64,000 nucleotides of DNA, taken from the NCBI RefSeq assembly GCF_016595525.1, contig NZ_JAENII010000007.1, forward strand, positions 124,001 to 188,000. The letters run 5' to 3'. Below are positions 45,531-54,612 of this stretch, in pieces (the first letter of the stretch is position 1; each line of letters opens with the position of its first letter). Made by a program: the position numbers and the translations under genes. Origin of the DNA: Haloferula rosea (lineage in GTDB: Bacteria; Verrucomicrobiota; Verrucomicrobiia; Verrucomicrobiales; Akkermansiaceae). The notes beneath the pieces are model-generated. The model did not search any database and had not been told where the DNA came from. It was given only the letters and a program-made list of their open reading frames with translations.

Positions 45531-47081
45531 ATGATTTTCAATTCCTACACCTTCCTGCTTCTCTTCCTTCCGCTCACACTGCTGGGCTTCTACATGGTGG
45601 GATCGCGCAGCCTCCGCGGCGGATTCTCATGGCTCGTCGTGATGAGCCTGCTCTACTACGGATGGTGGAATCCGAACCCGGACCAGCCATGGTCACCGTG
45701 GTGGCTCGCCCTGATCCTCGGCTCATCGATTGGAAACTATTTGTTCGGGCGGTTCATCTCGGGCCATCAGGCCAGTCGGCCCGGCAAGATGGCGCTGGTC
45801 CTCGGCGTGACGGCCAACCTCGGCGTGCTCGGCTACTTCAAATACGCCGGACTTTTCACCAAAACGCTGGAAGCCCTCACCGGCAGTGGAATGTCGCTTC
45901 CCGACGTCATCCTCCCCCTCGGTATCTCCTTCTTCACCTTCCAGCAGGTCGCCTATCTCGTCGATGCCTGGCGGGGGGAAACCAAGGAATACAACTTCGT
46001 CGACTATCTCCTCTTCGTCACCTTCTTCCCCCAACTGATCGCCGGCCCGATCGTGCACCACAAGGAGATGCTGCCCCAGTTCCAGAAGGGACGGCACAAC
46101 TCGCACCGCTGGGTCAATTTTTCCACCGGCCTCACCATCCTGCTTGCCGGCCTGTTCAAGAAGGTCGTCCTCGCCGACAATTTCGCGCCCATCGCCACCC
46201 GACTGTTCGGCATGGCTACGACGGGTGAGCGGGACCTGACCATGGGAGAGGCCTGGGCCGCTTCCACGAGCTACGCCCTCCAGATCTACTTCGATTTCTC
46301 CGGTTACTCCGACATGGCCATCGGTGCGGCCAGACTGTTCGGCATTCGACTGCCATTGAATTTCCACTCACCCTACAAAGCCACCTCAGTGGTCGACTTC
46401 TGGCGACGCTGGCACATGACCCTGTCGCGATTCCTCCGCGACTACCTCTACATCACCCTTGGTGGGAACCGCTGTGGAAAGGTCCGTCGCTACACCAACC
46501 TCCTCATCACGATGGCGCTGGGCGGATTGTGGCACGGCGCCGGTTGGACCTTCTTGCTCTGGGGACTGCTCCACGGAGCCTACCTGTGCATCAATCACGC
46601 TTGGTTTGCCCTACGCAAGGCGATGAGTTGGCCCGCCCTGCCAAAGCCGCTCGCGATCCTCCTCACCTTCGTGGCCGTTCTCGTCGCTTGGGTGCCCTTC
46701 CGGGCCGGCAGCTTCGAATTGGGACCCGACGGATCCACCGCCAGGGCCTTGGAAGCCACTCGTTCCATCCTCAGCTCCATGTTCGGGCTCAATGGCTTTG
46801 AACTCTGGCCCGACCGAAGCGCCATGGCCGTGAAGGACCGCCATGCATTCCGCGCCGTCATGTGCGTGCTCCTCGTCTGGTGCCTGCCGAATACCCAGCA
46901 ATGGATGCGCCGCTACCAACCCGGTCTCGGGCTTGATCGGCTCCCCGGCGGTCAACTGGGTCCACGCCGTTGGTGGCAATGGCGCCCGACCGGCCCATGG
47001 GCCACCTTCTCGATCCTCCTGCTGATGGGAACGATCTACCAATTCGACAAGCTCAGCGAGTTCATCTATTTTCAATTCTGA
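45531..47081 (+). CDS. MBOAT-family O-acyltransferase, pair 2
   Basis: The 516-residue MBOAT begins MIFNSYTFLLLFLPLTLLGF and has ISFFTFQQVAYLVDAWRGE, FFPQLIAGPIVHHKEMLPQF, WRRWHMTLSRFLRDYLYI and GLWHGAGWTF with the invariant His at 335. An 8-residue insertion near residue 50 (NPDQPWSPWW) separates it from the other two copies. In this pair the MBOAT gene comes first and the SGNH gene second, with only 3 bp between them. It follows pair 1 by 86 bp and may share its transcript. Confidence 0.92.
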   Translation: MIFNSYTFLLLFLPLTLLGFYMVGSRSLRGGFSWLVVMSLLYYGWWNPNPDQPWSPWWLALILGSSIGNYLFGRFISGHQASRPGKMALVLGVTANLGVLGYFKYAGLFTKTLEALTGSGMSLPDVILPLGISFFTFQQVAYLVDAWRGETKEYNFVDYLLFVTFFPQLIAGPIVHHKEMLPQFQKGRHNSHRWVNFSTGLTILLAGLFKKVVLADNFAPIATRLFGMATTGERDLTMGEAWAASTSYALQIYFDFSGYSDMAIGAARLFGIRLPLNFHSPYKATSVVDFWRRWHMTLSRFLRDYLYITLGGNRCGKVRRYTNLLITMALGGLWHGAGWTFLLWGLLHGAYLCINHAWFALRKAMSWPALPKPLAILLTFVAVLVAWVPFRAGSFELGPDGSTARALEATRSILSSMFGLNGFELWPDRSAMAVKDRHAFRAVMCVLLVWCLPNTQQWMRRYQPGLGLDRLPGGQLGPRRWWQWRPTGPWATFSILLLMGTIYQFDKLSEFIYFQF

Positions 47082-47084
47082 TTC

Positions 47085-48290
47085 ATGCTCGGGAGTTCTC
47101 AACAACCCTACAGACGTTACGTCCGGTCCGTCGTCGGCTTCTTCGCCTTCGCCGTTACGCTTTTCGCGGCGGTGAATACGTGGATCAATCCCTTGTGGGT
47201 CACGCCGGCCCCCTGGACTGACGAAGGCTTCGCCGAATGGCGCCCGATCTACCGTCAGCAGCGGACCGCCAAGGCCGGCCTCGTCCGTTCCGAGTCCTGG
47301 GACGCAGCCTTCTTCGGCTCATCCCGGATCGATATTGCCATGGATCCCGCGCTCCCGGAGTGGGGCGATGAAAAGGCGGTCAACCTCGCGGTCAGTGCGG
47401 GGACACTTCCCGAAACGTCCGGCATCCTCCACTACACGATCCAGAATGATCCCCTCCAGCTCGCCGTCGTGGGCATCGACCTGGGGGACATGCTTCACGG
47501 TGGTTCAGGCATGCGGAACACCGGCTACATGGAGTCGCCATTCAACGAGAAGGGCGACGCCTTCGAGCGGGAACTCCGCTACGTCGTGGGCATCTCCTCA
47601 TTCGAGGCATCTTTCCGGGCCATCACCAACCGGATCAACAAACGCCCGCCCGAATACACCATTCAGGGCCACCGACTCCGACATCAGGAGAACTACGACG
47701 TCGCCCAGGTCATCGACCGCGATTCCATCCCTCATGCCATGCGTGTCATCCGCGGGCGTCGTACCGGGATCAGCCCGAATCCGTGGAAGATGGAGTGTCT
47801 CCAACGCATCCTCGACGATACCAAGGCCGCGAATTGCAAGCTGGTCGTCGTCCTCCCGCCCAACCACGCCACCTACCTGGGCGTCTACTACTATCTCGAC
47901 GATGTGGATCCCACCCATCTGATGGACCGCGAGCTGATCCTGAAAATGCTGAAGGATTCCAATGAGGCGCATCCCGATGCCCCCGCAGCGACGGTCTGGG
48001 ACTTCAATGACTTCCACGCCCTGAACTGCGAGAAATTCACGCCGCCGGGCGAAAGGATGAAGTGGTGGCTTGATGGCACCCACGCCCGCAAGGCCCTCGG
48101 CGACGTGATGCTTGCGCGCATCATGGACTGGCCCATTGAAGGACCAGGCAAAGACTACGGAGTCGAGCTGACGCTCGATGGCCTGCAGTCCCGATCGGAG
48201 CAACTCTTCGCCGGCTACGAGCGGTTCAAGACCGAGAGTCCGGACTTGTGGAACTGGATGGTCGAAAGCATCAGCCACTATCAGGAGTAG
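47085..48290 (+). CDS. Membrane-anchored SGNH-like protein, pair 2
   Basis: The 401-residue protein has an N-terminal membrane segment (SVVGFFAFAVTLFAAV) and NTWINPLWVT like its paralogues. The nucleophile motif AAFFGSSRIDIAMDP (GSS residues 78-80) and D-x-x-H in DGTHARKALGDVM near residue 333 are present. It is the most divergent of the three SGNH proteins (VSAGTLPETSG replaces the GCSGG loop), so its acceptor may differ. It is encoded 3 bp after its MBOAT partner and ends near a convergent methyltransferase gene. Confidence 0.72.
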   Translation: MLGSSQQPYRRYVRSVVGFFAFAVTLFAAVNTWINPLWVTPAPWTDEGFAEWRPIYRQQRTAKAGLVRSESWDAAFFGSSRIDIAMDPALPEWGDEKAVNLAVSAGTLPETSGILHYTIQNDPLQLAVVGIDLGDMLHGGSGMRNTGYMESPFNEKGDAFERELRYVVGISSFEASFRAITNRINKRPPEYTIQGHRLRHQENYDVAQVIDRDSIPHAMRVIRGRRTGISPNPWKMECLQRILDDTKAANCKLVVVLPPNHATYLGVYYYLDDVDPTHLMDRELILKMLKDSNEAHPDAPAATVWDFNDFHALNCEKFTPPGERMKWWLDGTHARKALGDVMLARIMDWPIEGPGKDYGVELTLDGLQSRSEQLFAGYERFKTESPDLWNWMVESISHYQE

Positions 48291-48311
48291 CGACGCCCAC
48301 CGCACCCATCC

Positions 48312-48911
48312 TCACCCCTTCGGAGCGATCCGGATGCAATCCATGTCGACCTCGAGCGTTAGATCGCGACCCTGCTCCTCGACCCATTTCTCGATGTCCG
48401 CGACCGCCGGGTAGGCATCGCCGCCGACTTGGGTGAAACACCGTGCGTCGTCGATCAGAATGACGAATGGCTGCTTCATCCCGGCGAAGATCGCCTTCAG
48501 TTCGGCCCACACCGGAGCTGCGAGCTCTCCCTTGGCGGTATCTCCTCCCGAGTAGTGGCCGTCGAGCCAGAAGAGCGTGGGAGCATCCAGTTCAGCGACG
48601 ATCTCAGGCATCCGCTCTCCGCTGTCGCCCTGAAGCAGCTTCACCTTGTCCACGCCTTGGAAGCGCTTCACCGCCTCGTGATAGAACTTTTCGGCCAATT
48701 CAACCGAGTAGATCCGCTCGAAATGCGGCCGCATCGCTTCGACCGTGTCCCCCTTGAAGGTTCCGGTTTCCACGAAAATCCTCAGACCGAACCGTTCGGC
48801 ATACTCCAAGTGCATGGCGCGCTTCGCCAAGGGTGGCGGCGGGAGCGGGCGACCATCCTCAATCCACTTCTTGTATCTGCGACGCTCCTTGAGCTGTTTC
48901 AACCAAGACAT
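48312..48911 (-). CDS. Class I SAM-dependent methyltransferase-like protein
   Basis: The 199-residue protein has the SAM-binding loop RIFVETGTFKGDTVEAM (E-T-G-T-x-x-G), an acidic YSVELAEKFY, KVKLLQGDSGERMPEI and a TLFWLDGHYSGGDTAKG strand with D and H, as in sugar-modifying O-methyltransferases of surface-glycan loci. I chose ATG 48911; the longer frame to 49097 overlaps the divergent fucosyltransferase-like gene. Basic residues dominate the first 20 positions. It probably methylates a sugar or acts on a nucleotide sugar; the substrate is not determinable. Confidence 0.72.
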   Translation of the reverse strand: MSWLKQLKERRRYKKWIEDGRPLPPPPLAKRAMHLEYAERFGLRIFVETGTFKGDTVEAMRPHFERIYSVELAEKFYHEAVKRFQGVDKVKLLQGDSGERMPEIVAELDAPTLFWLDGHYSGGDTAKGELAAPVWAELKAIFAGMKQPFVILIDDARCFTQVGGDAYPAVADIEKWVEEQGRDLTLEVDMDCIRIAPKG

Positions 48912-48957
48912 GCTTGGGCGGACGCTAGAATTCTCCAGCCCCGGTTCCAAGCGCATT

Positions 48958-49887
48958 ATGGAGAATCGGACTTGCGACCCCATGGCGCTGCCGTCAATCT
49001 CGGTCGTGTTTGGAAGGAACCCAAAGAGGGCATACGTGACATGCCGGGATCGGAGGGATGGAGGCGGTGCCCAGGTGTGCGCCCACCTCTCCACCATCCT
49101 CTACGCGGCCCACCACCGCGCGACCTACGCCCACACCCCCTTCCAGGAAATCGCCCATCGTCCCAGCGACCTTTCCCCATCGGAATGGGTCAAAACCTGG
49201 GAGGAGTTCTTCTCCATCGGCCACGGAGAGACGCAAGCCGAGGACATCGGCGACCTGAAGGAGGTGCCCTTGCCGAAACCTCATCGAAAAAGTCCGAGGA
49301 AGGGCGCTCTGAATGTGGTCCACCACTGCCATAAGGTCACCAACCAGCTCGTCGATGCATGGGACGCACTCCGACCATCGATGCGGACAAAGTATTTCCA
49401 TCACGCCAAGCCGGCCACACCACTTGACGACAAATCAAAGCTGAATCTGGCGGTTCATGTCCGCCGTGGTGACGTGACCTCGAGTGGCACCTTCTCCGAG
49501 CGCTTCACCGAGGGAACCACGATCCACTCGCACGTGCACCGCATCGTCCAACTGCTGGGGCCCGACCACTGTCAAGTCCACCTGTTCTCCCAGGCCGGGC
49601 AGAACCTGTCTGAATTTGATTCACTTGAACCCCAATGGCATCTGGATCTGGATCCCCTGACCACCATCCACGCCATGGTATCCGCCGACGTCCTATTCGC
49701 GGCCAAGAGTTGCTTCAGCTGGCTCGCCGGCCTGATTGGTAACGGTCAGGTGATTCAAGACGACTTCTGGCATCCATCGATGCCGGATTGGATCAATTTT
49801 TCCGAGCTTCCCGAGCTGCCCGACGATCAACTCCGGCTGCGGCTCCAGCCTTCACTGTTAGCCCCAACCGTCGCCTCCAGGTCATGA
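48958..49887 (+). CDS. Fucosyltransferase-like glycosyltransferase
   Basis: The 309-residue protein contains LNLAVHVRRGDVTSSGTF, matching the H-x-R-R-G-D motif shared by alpha-1,2-, alpha-1,6- and protein-O-fucosyltransferases (GT11/GT23/GT65). An N-terminal RDGGGAQVCAHLSTILYA is similar in place to the G-x-x-G-N-Q region of those enzymes, and a C-terminal MVSADVLFAAKSCFSWLAGL is typical. It probably binds a GDP-sugar, by family analogy. The start at 48958 (or an ATG at 48982) follows from the divergent methyltransferase start at 48911. Its TGA overlaps the next gene's ATG. Confidence 0.65.
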   Translation: MENRTCDPMALPSISVVFGRNPKRAYVTCRDRRDGGGAQVCAHLSTILYAAHHRATYAHTPFQEIAHRPSDLSPSEWVKTWEEFFSIGHGETQAEDIGDLKEVPLPKPHRKSPRKGALNVVHHCHKVTNQLVDAWDALRPSMRTKYFHHAKPATPLDDKSKLNLAVHVRRGDVTSSGTFSERFTEGTTIHSHVHRIVQLLGPDHCQVHLFSQAGQNLSEFDSLEPQWHLDLDPLTTIHAMVSADVLFAAKSCFSWLAGLIGNGQVIQDDFWHPSMPDWINFSELPELPDDQLRLRLQPSLLAPTVASRS

Positions 49888-50549
49888 AGCAGTGGCTGAG
49901 ACAATGGAGGCACCAACGACGGTTCGCCCCCTACGGAAAACCGGAGTTCGTCCACCCCTCCGCACGCATCAGCCGGAACAGCAGTCTCGAAGGGCCGGTC
50001 TGCGTTGGACCGGGTTGCCGCGTGAAACAATCGTCCATCGGAGGCTACAGCTATCTGGCCTACGACATCCGCATCCACGATGGCACAATCGGACGCTACT
50101 GCAGCATCGGACCGGAAGTGATCATCGGAGGGCTCGGCAAGCACCCTACCGACCATTTTTCCACCTCTCCACTGACCTACTCTCCCAGCCATCCGCTGAG
50201 CGAACGACTGGGCCACTCGAAGACCGACCTCGGCTTTGAGGAATCCGCTCCTGTCACCATTGGCCATGACGTCTGGATTGGAGCACGAGCCATCATCGTG
50301 GATGGCGTCACCATCGGCCACGGCGCCATCATCGGAGCCAACACCGTAGTCGCCAAGGACGTCCCCCCCTATGCGGTGTTTTACGGCAGCCCCCCCAAGG
50401 CCCGCCGCTTCCGCTTTCCTCAGGAAACCATCGCGAGGCTGCTGGAGTCGGAGTGGTGGAACAAAGCTCCTGACCAGATCAACGACGACGACCTCCTCGC
50501 CCTCGTACAAGAACATCACCCATCCAACCCGGAGAACCCAGCCTCATGA
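49884..50549 (+). CDS. Left-handed beta-helix acetyltransferase (CatB-related)
   Basis: The 221-residue protein has hexapeptide-repeat rungs ([72 protein letters not shown]) and ends [17 protein letters not shown], as in the xenobiotic or CatB-related O-acetyltransferase group. The catalytic His is probably in the [11 protein letters not shown] loop. It is predicted to transfer acetyl from acetyl-CoA to a sugar, possibly the product of the adjacent dTDP-sugar genes. Both ends are ATGA overlaps with neighbours, so it is translated with them. Confidence 0.88.
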   Translation: MKQWLRQWRHQRRFAPYGKPEFVHPSARISRNSSLEGPVCVGPGCRVKQSSIGGYSYLAYDIRIHDGTIGRYCSIGPEVIIGGLGKHPTDHFSTSPLTYSPSHPLSERLGHSKTDLGFEESAPVTIGHDVWIGARAIIVDGVTIGHGAIIGANTVVAKDVPPYAVFYGSPPKARRFRFPQETIARLLESEWWNKAPDQINDDDLLALVQEHHPSNPENPAS

Positions 50550-51643
50550 GTGCATCATCCACACAACCCCAGAGAGTGCTCGTGACTGGCGGCGCCGGCT
50601 TCATCGGCAGCGCCCTGATCCATCACCTCCTCCGGACGACCGCTTACGAGGTCTTGAATGTCGATTCTCTGACCTACGCCGGAAACCCCGAGTCGCTGGA
50701 AGCCGTCAAGGATGACCCCCGCTATCGATTCAAGCAGATCGACATTACCGATCGGGCAGCGCTGACCTCCGCCTTCGCCGAATTTCAACCCACCGGAGTG
50801 TTCCACCTTGCGGCCGAGTCCCATGTCGACCGTTCCATCGAAGGATCCCGCGCCTTCATCGACACCAATGTCATCGGCACCCACACGCTGCTCGAGATCA
50901 CCCGGGCTTACCTTGCGGAAGCCGATGAATCCGTCCGGAAGCCATTCCGTCTGCTCCACATCTCCACGGATGAAGTCTACGGTGACCTGTCGGAAACCGA
51001 TCCGGCCTTCACCGAACAGAACCGCTACGATCCCAGTTCCCCCTATTCGGCGTCCAAGGCGGCTTCCGACCACCTCGTCCGCGCGTGGGCGAGGACCTAC
51101 GGGCTCCCCGTTCTCATCACCAATTGCTCGAACAACTATGGTCCCCGTCAGTTCCCCGAGAAACTGATCCCCCACATGATCCTCAACGCCATCGCAGGCA
51201 AGCCCCTGCCGGTCTACGGGGACGGGAGACAGATCCGGGACTGGCTCCATGTCGAAGACCACGCCGACGCCCTTCTCACCGTCTTCGAGAAAGGACGAAC
51301 GGGAGAGACCTATAATGTCGGCGGCAACCACGAGATGAGGAATCTCGCCCTCGTGGAAATGCTCTGCGACCTCCTTGACCAGCATCCCCAGGCTGTCGCA
51401 AATCGAAGTGGAGAGAGTTTCCGCGAGTTGATCACCTTCGTAACCGACCGTCCCGGACACGACCGCCGCTACGCCATCAACCTCAGCAAGATCCACGCCG
51501 AACTCGGCTGGTCGCCCGCCCACACCTTTGAGGAAGGGCTGCGCGAAACGATCGACTGGTACCTCACCCATACCGGCTGGTGGCAGCGTATCCTCTCCGG
51601 TGAATACCAGCTCGAACGACTCGGAACCCAACCCAGATCATGA
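50546..51643 (+). CDS. rfbB: dTDP-glucose 4,6-dehydratase
   Basis: The 365-residue extended-SDR enzyme converts dTDP-glucose to dTDP-4-keto-6-deoxyglucose. Signatures are [18 protein letters not shown] (NAD site), [26 protein letters not shown] (with the catalytic D and E) and [15 protein letters not shown] (Y-x3-K), plus [16 protein letters not shown]. The start overlaps the acetyltransferase stop and the stop overlaps the rfbA start, both ATGA. No rmlC or rmlD is nearby. Confidence 0.96.
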   Translation: MSASSTQPQRVLVTGGAGFIGSALIHHLLRTTAYEVLNVDSLTYAGNPESLEAVKDDPRYRFKQIDITDRAALTSAFAEFQPTGVFHLAAESHVDRSIEGSRAFIDTNVIGTHTLLEITRAYLAEADESVRKPFRLLHISTDEVYGDLSETDPAFTEQNRYDPSSPYSASKAASDHLVRAWARTYGLPVLITNCSNNYGPRQFPEKLIPHMILNAIAGKPLPVYGDGRQIRDWLHVEDHADALLTVFEKGRTGETYNVGGNHEMRNLALVEMLCDLLDQHPQAVANRSGESFRELITFVTDRPGHDRRYAINLSKIHAELGWSPAHTFEEGLRETIDWYLTHTGWWQRILSGEYQLERLGTQPRS

Positions 51644-52512
51644 AAGGAATCATTCTCGCCGGCGGATCAGGAACCCGCCTCCATCCGGTCACCAAGGTGC
51701 TCTCGAAGCAGTTGATGCCGGTCTATGACAAGCCGATGATCTACTATCCGCTTTCCGTGCTCATGTTGGCCGGGATTCGGGAAGTCCTGATCATATCCAC
51801 ACCCCGGGACCTCCCGCTCTTCAAGGAACTGCTCGGTGATGGCAAGCAACTCGGATGCGACTTCGAGTACGCCGAGCAACCCGAACCCAAAGGGCTCGCC
51901 CAGGCATTCACGATTGGTGCCGACTTCATCGGCGATGACTCTGTCGCGCTGATTCTCGGCGACAACATCTTCTATGGCTCCGGCTTCGGCCAGCTCATCC
52001 GCGAGAATGCGAATCCCGAGGGTGCCGTCATTTTCGCGGCTCCCGTTCACGACCCCGAGCGCTACGGAGTGGTCGAGTTCGACAAGGACCAGAACGTCCT
52101 CTCGATCGAAGAGAAGCCGATCAAGGCGAAGTCACACTTTGCCGTTCCCGGGCTGTATTTCTACAACAACGAAGTGGTGGAAATCGCGCGGGCCGTCGAG
52201 CCATCGGAACGCGGAGAGCTCGAGATCACCTCAATCAACCAGGCCTACCTCCAGAGGCAACAACTCAAGGTCGGCATCTTCAACCGCGGTATCGCTTGGC
52301 TCGACACGGGTACCTTCCAGTCCCTCAACGAGGCCTCAACCTTCGTCCGTGTGATCGAGGAACGTCAAGGGACCAAGATCGGATGCATCGAGGAAACCGC
52401 CTTCTACTCGGGGTTCATCAACGCCGACCAACTCGCAAGTCTGGCCGCCGAGTATTCCAACAGCACCTACGGCGACTACCTGCGCCAGCTGGTCCGGGAC
52501 TCCCGGAGCTAG
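51640..52512 (+). CDS. rfbA: Glucose-1-phosphate thymidylyltransferase
   Basis: The 290-residue enzyme makes dTDP-glucose from glucose-1-phosphate and dTTP. It starts [20 protein letters not shown] with the nucleotidyltransferase signature, followed by [35 protein letters not shown] (metal site) and [19 protein letters not shown]. Length matches RmlA (about 290). It is coupled by ATGA to rfbB. Its glucose-1-phosphate could come from the phosphohexomutase at 13802. Confidence 0.96.
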   Translation: MKGIILAGGSGTRLHPVTKVLSKQLMPVYDKPMIYYPLSVLMLAGIREVLIISTPRDLPLFKELLGDGKQLGCDFEYAEQPEPKGLAQAFTIGADFIGDDSVALILGDNIFYGSGFGQLIRENANPEGAVIFAAPVHDPERYGVVEFDKDQNVLSIEEKPIKAKSHFAVPGLYFYNNEVVEIARAVEPSERGELEITSINQAYLQRQQLKVGIFNRGIAWLDTGTFQSLNEASTFVRVIEERQGTKIGCIEETAFYSGFINADQLASLAAEYSNSTYGDYLRQLVRDSRS

Positions 52513-52565
52513 ACGACCCCGACCCGCTCCGGGTTGCGACATCCTCCTTTCCTGCGCACACCTTC

Positions 52566-53663
52566 ATGGCCACCGCCCCCATTCAAGTCACCACTCCCTT
52601 TCTCCCGGAGTTCCGTGCCTATACCGACCTCCTCCAGGGCGTATGGGAACGAAACCACCTCACCAATCAGGGACCCTTGGTTCGGGAACTGGAATCCAGA
52701 ATTCCTACCCACCTCGGACTCGAGCGCCCCGTGCTCTGTGTGGCAAACGGTGGGCTCGGCCTGCAGCTGCTTCTCAAGGCCATGGATGTGCGCGGAACGG
52801 TGATCACAACGCCGTTTTCCTACGTGGCGACCTCGTCCTGTCCTGCTTGGGAAGGCCTTGACGTTCGCTTTGCAGACATCGAGTCCGACCATCTCACGCT
52901 CGATCCAGCCGCGGTCGAGGCTTCGATCGATTCATCCAGCGAAGCAATCATCGCCACTCATGTGTTCGGCAATCCATGCGCTGTCGACTCACTCGCACGC
53001 ATCGCGGACAAGCATGGTCTGGCACTGATCTACGACGCTGCACACGCATGGGGAGTGCGCCACCAGGGAAAGAGCATCCTCTCGTTTGGTCATGCTTCCA
53101 TGGTCAGCACGCACGCGACCAAGCTGTTCCACACGGTCGAAGGCGGCTTCGTTACGGCCGCCGCGCCGGATGTCATGGACAGGGTCGAGTGGATGCGTCG
53201 ATTCGGCCACAAGGATAACGACAGCTTTCATGGCATCGGCATCAACGCAAAGATGTCTGAGATGCATGCAGCCATGGGCCTTGCCGTGATGGACCGGCTC
53301 GGAGAAATCAGCGGCCGCAGGGAGAAGATTTGCCAAACCTACAAGGAGGCACTCGCAAACCAGTCGGAGATCCGGCCCGCATTCGCCCTCAGAAGCGACA
53401 CGGAGTGGAACCACTCCTACTTCCCGGTTCTATTTGAGTCGGAAAAAAACCTCCTTCGAGCCGTGCAGCGAATGGGTCAAGATGACATCCACCCGCGGCG
53501 CTACTTCTACCCTTGCCTCAATCAGAGTTTCTCGACAGACGACCGCGACGGGTGCCCGGTTTCATCCGACATCAGTCGTCGAATCCTGTGCTTGCCACTG
53601 TCCCACGCTCTGACAGACGCGGAATTGGCCAGAGTGATCAGAGCGCTCGGACTTGCCGCCTGA
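52566..53663 (+). CDS. DegT/DnrJ/EryC1/StrS-family sugar aminotransferase
   Basis: The 365-residue PLP enzyme starts MATAPIQVTTPFLPEF. It shows NHLTNQGPLVRELE, TTPFSYVATSSCPAWEGLDV, the PLP-phosphate region LIYDAAHAWGVRHQG, and the lysine in STHATKLFHTVEGGFVT, where K binds PLP. It is predicted to transaminate a keto-sugar nucleotide, most simply the dTDP-4-keto-6-deoxyglucose made by RfbA and RfbB, giving a 4-amino-4,6-dideoxy sugar; a 3-amino product would need an isomerase not seen here. It begins 53 bp after rfbA and ends 20 bp before the convergent FkbM gene. Confidence 0.9.
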   Translation: MATAPIQVTTPFLPEFRAYTDLLQGVWERNHLTNQGPLVRELESRIPTHLGLERPVLCVANGGLGLQLLLKAMDVRGTVITTPFSYVATSSCPAWEGLDVRFADIESDHLTLDPAAVEASIDSSSEAIIATHVFGNPCAVDSLARIADKHGLALIYDAAHAWGVRHQGKSILSFGHASMVSTHATKLFHTVEGGFVTAAAPDVMDRVEWMRRFGHKDNDSFHGIGINAKMSEMHAAMGLAVMDRLGEISGRREKICQTYKEALANQSEIRPAFALRSDTEWNHSYFPVLFESEKNLLRAVQRMGQDDIHPRRYFYPCLNQSFSTDDRDGCPVSSDISRRILCLPLSHALTDAELARVIRALGLAA

Positions 53664-53672
53664 ACCCGCGGC

Positions 53673-53696
53673 GATCACCCGACTCATCTGGTGATC
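53673..53696. terminator. Possible bidirectional stem-loop between convergent genes
   Basis: The 7-bp inverted repeat GATCACC/GGTGATC with a 10-base loop lies between the DegT gene and the convergent FkbM gene and overlaps the FkbM stop codon. There is no T-run on either side, so terminator function is weakly supported. Confidence 0.3.
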
Positions 53697-54538
53697 AGCA
53701 GATCACACCAGCCCCTGCGATTTCGGCTGAGTTTGCGGGTGTAAGCAGCAAAGGCCCTTGCGTCCGCAGAAGCAATCGGCCGACTTAGAAGTTCATCGAA
53801 CGGCTTCGTATAGTATCCATCGATATCAAGATTCTCGCAAACGCGATAGCGACCGACGAGATCCTCAAGGAATGCATCAGGATCACCACCAGCTTGCTCG
53901 ATCCACCACGGGGCGTATTCGATCAATAACAACGGGTTGAAGTCCCCGCCCATCAGGGATCGGCAACCGGCCAAGACCTTGTCCTCATACCCCTGAGTAT
54001 CCACCTTCACGAACACAGAGCCTGAAGTAACACCTTCATCCTCGAGAATCTGATCCACCGTGGTCTGCGGAACCGAAACCGTCTCGAAATTCCCCGTCAG
54101 CCCCTTGACACGGGAATCAACACTCATTGCCAGGTTCACTTGGAGCTCGACGGCATCCTCGACAACATCTCCAACGGCGGCATTCACCACCTTGACGTTG
54201 CCCAGCCCATTCTCCTCGCAATTGCGCTGGATCACACCTATCAGATGTGGATTCGGTTCTACCGCAATGACCGTGGAATCAGGAAAGGCCCGTGCGAAGC
54301 GAAGTGTCATAAAGCCTACATTCGCTCCTACATCAACCACCACGTCGGGCGCCATGTACTCACGGACCTTCACGAGGAATGAGCTATGGAACATTCTCCA
54401 ATACTCTTCCTTCCTGTAAGTGGACACACTGCTCTCATCCACATGCAACTTCGCTTCCCCGAAGTCGATCTCCTTGGGCAGGAGCTTATTGATATGCGAA
54501 TACAGCTCGGGGAGTGTTCTGGGTAGTTCGGAGCTCAT
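53684..54538 (-). CDS. FkbM-family methyltransferase
   Basis: The 284-residue protein has the FkbM pattern: VVVDVGANVGFMTLRFARAF (SAM loop), VIAVEPNPHLIGVIQRN, KVVNAAVGDV, and SVFVKVDTQGYEDKVLAG (KxDTxGxE, typical of FkbM). It is predicted to O-methylate a sugar. It is the last of four minus-strand genes from 58068, separated from the upstream FkbM gene by 74 bp. No membrane segment or signal is evident. Confidence 0.9.
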   Translation of the reverse strand: MSSELPRTLPELYSHINKLLPKEIDFGEAKLHVDESSVSTYRKEEYWRMFHSSFLVKVREYMAPDVVVDVGANVGFMTLRFARAFPDSTVIAVEPNPHLIGVIQRNCEENGLGNVKVVNAAVGDVVEDAVELQVNLAMSVDSRVKGLTGNFETVSVPQTTVDQILEDEGVTSGSVFVKVDTQGYEDKVLAGCRSLMGGDFNPLLLIEYAPWWIEQAGGDPDAFLEDLVGRYRVCENLDIDGYYTKPFDELLSRPIASADARAFAAYTRKLSRNRRGWCDLLITR

Positions 54539-54612
54539 ATCCAGTTAGCAAGAATGACGCAAAGGCAGGAGCCAATCGGAATCGGTTTCGTCTGTAAGAA
54601 CGACGGGGACCG

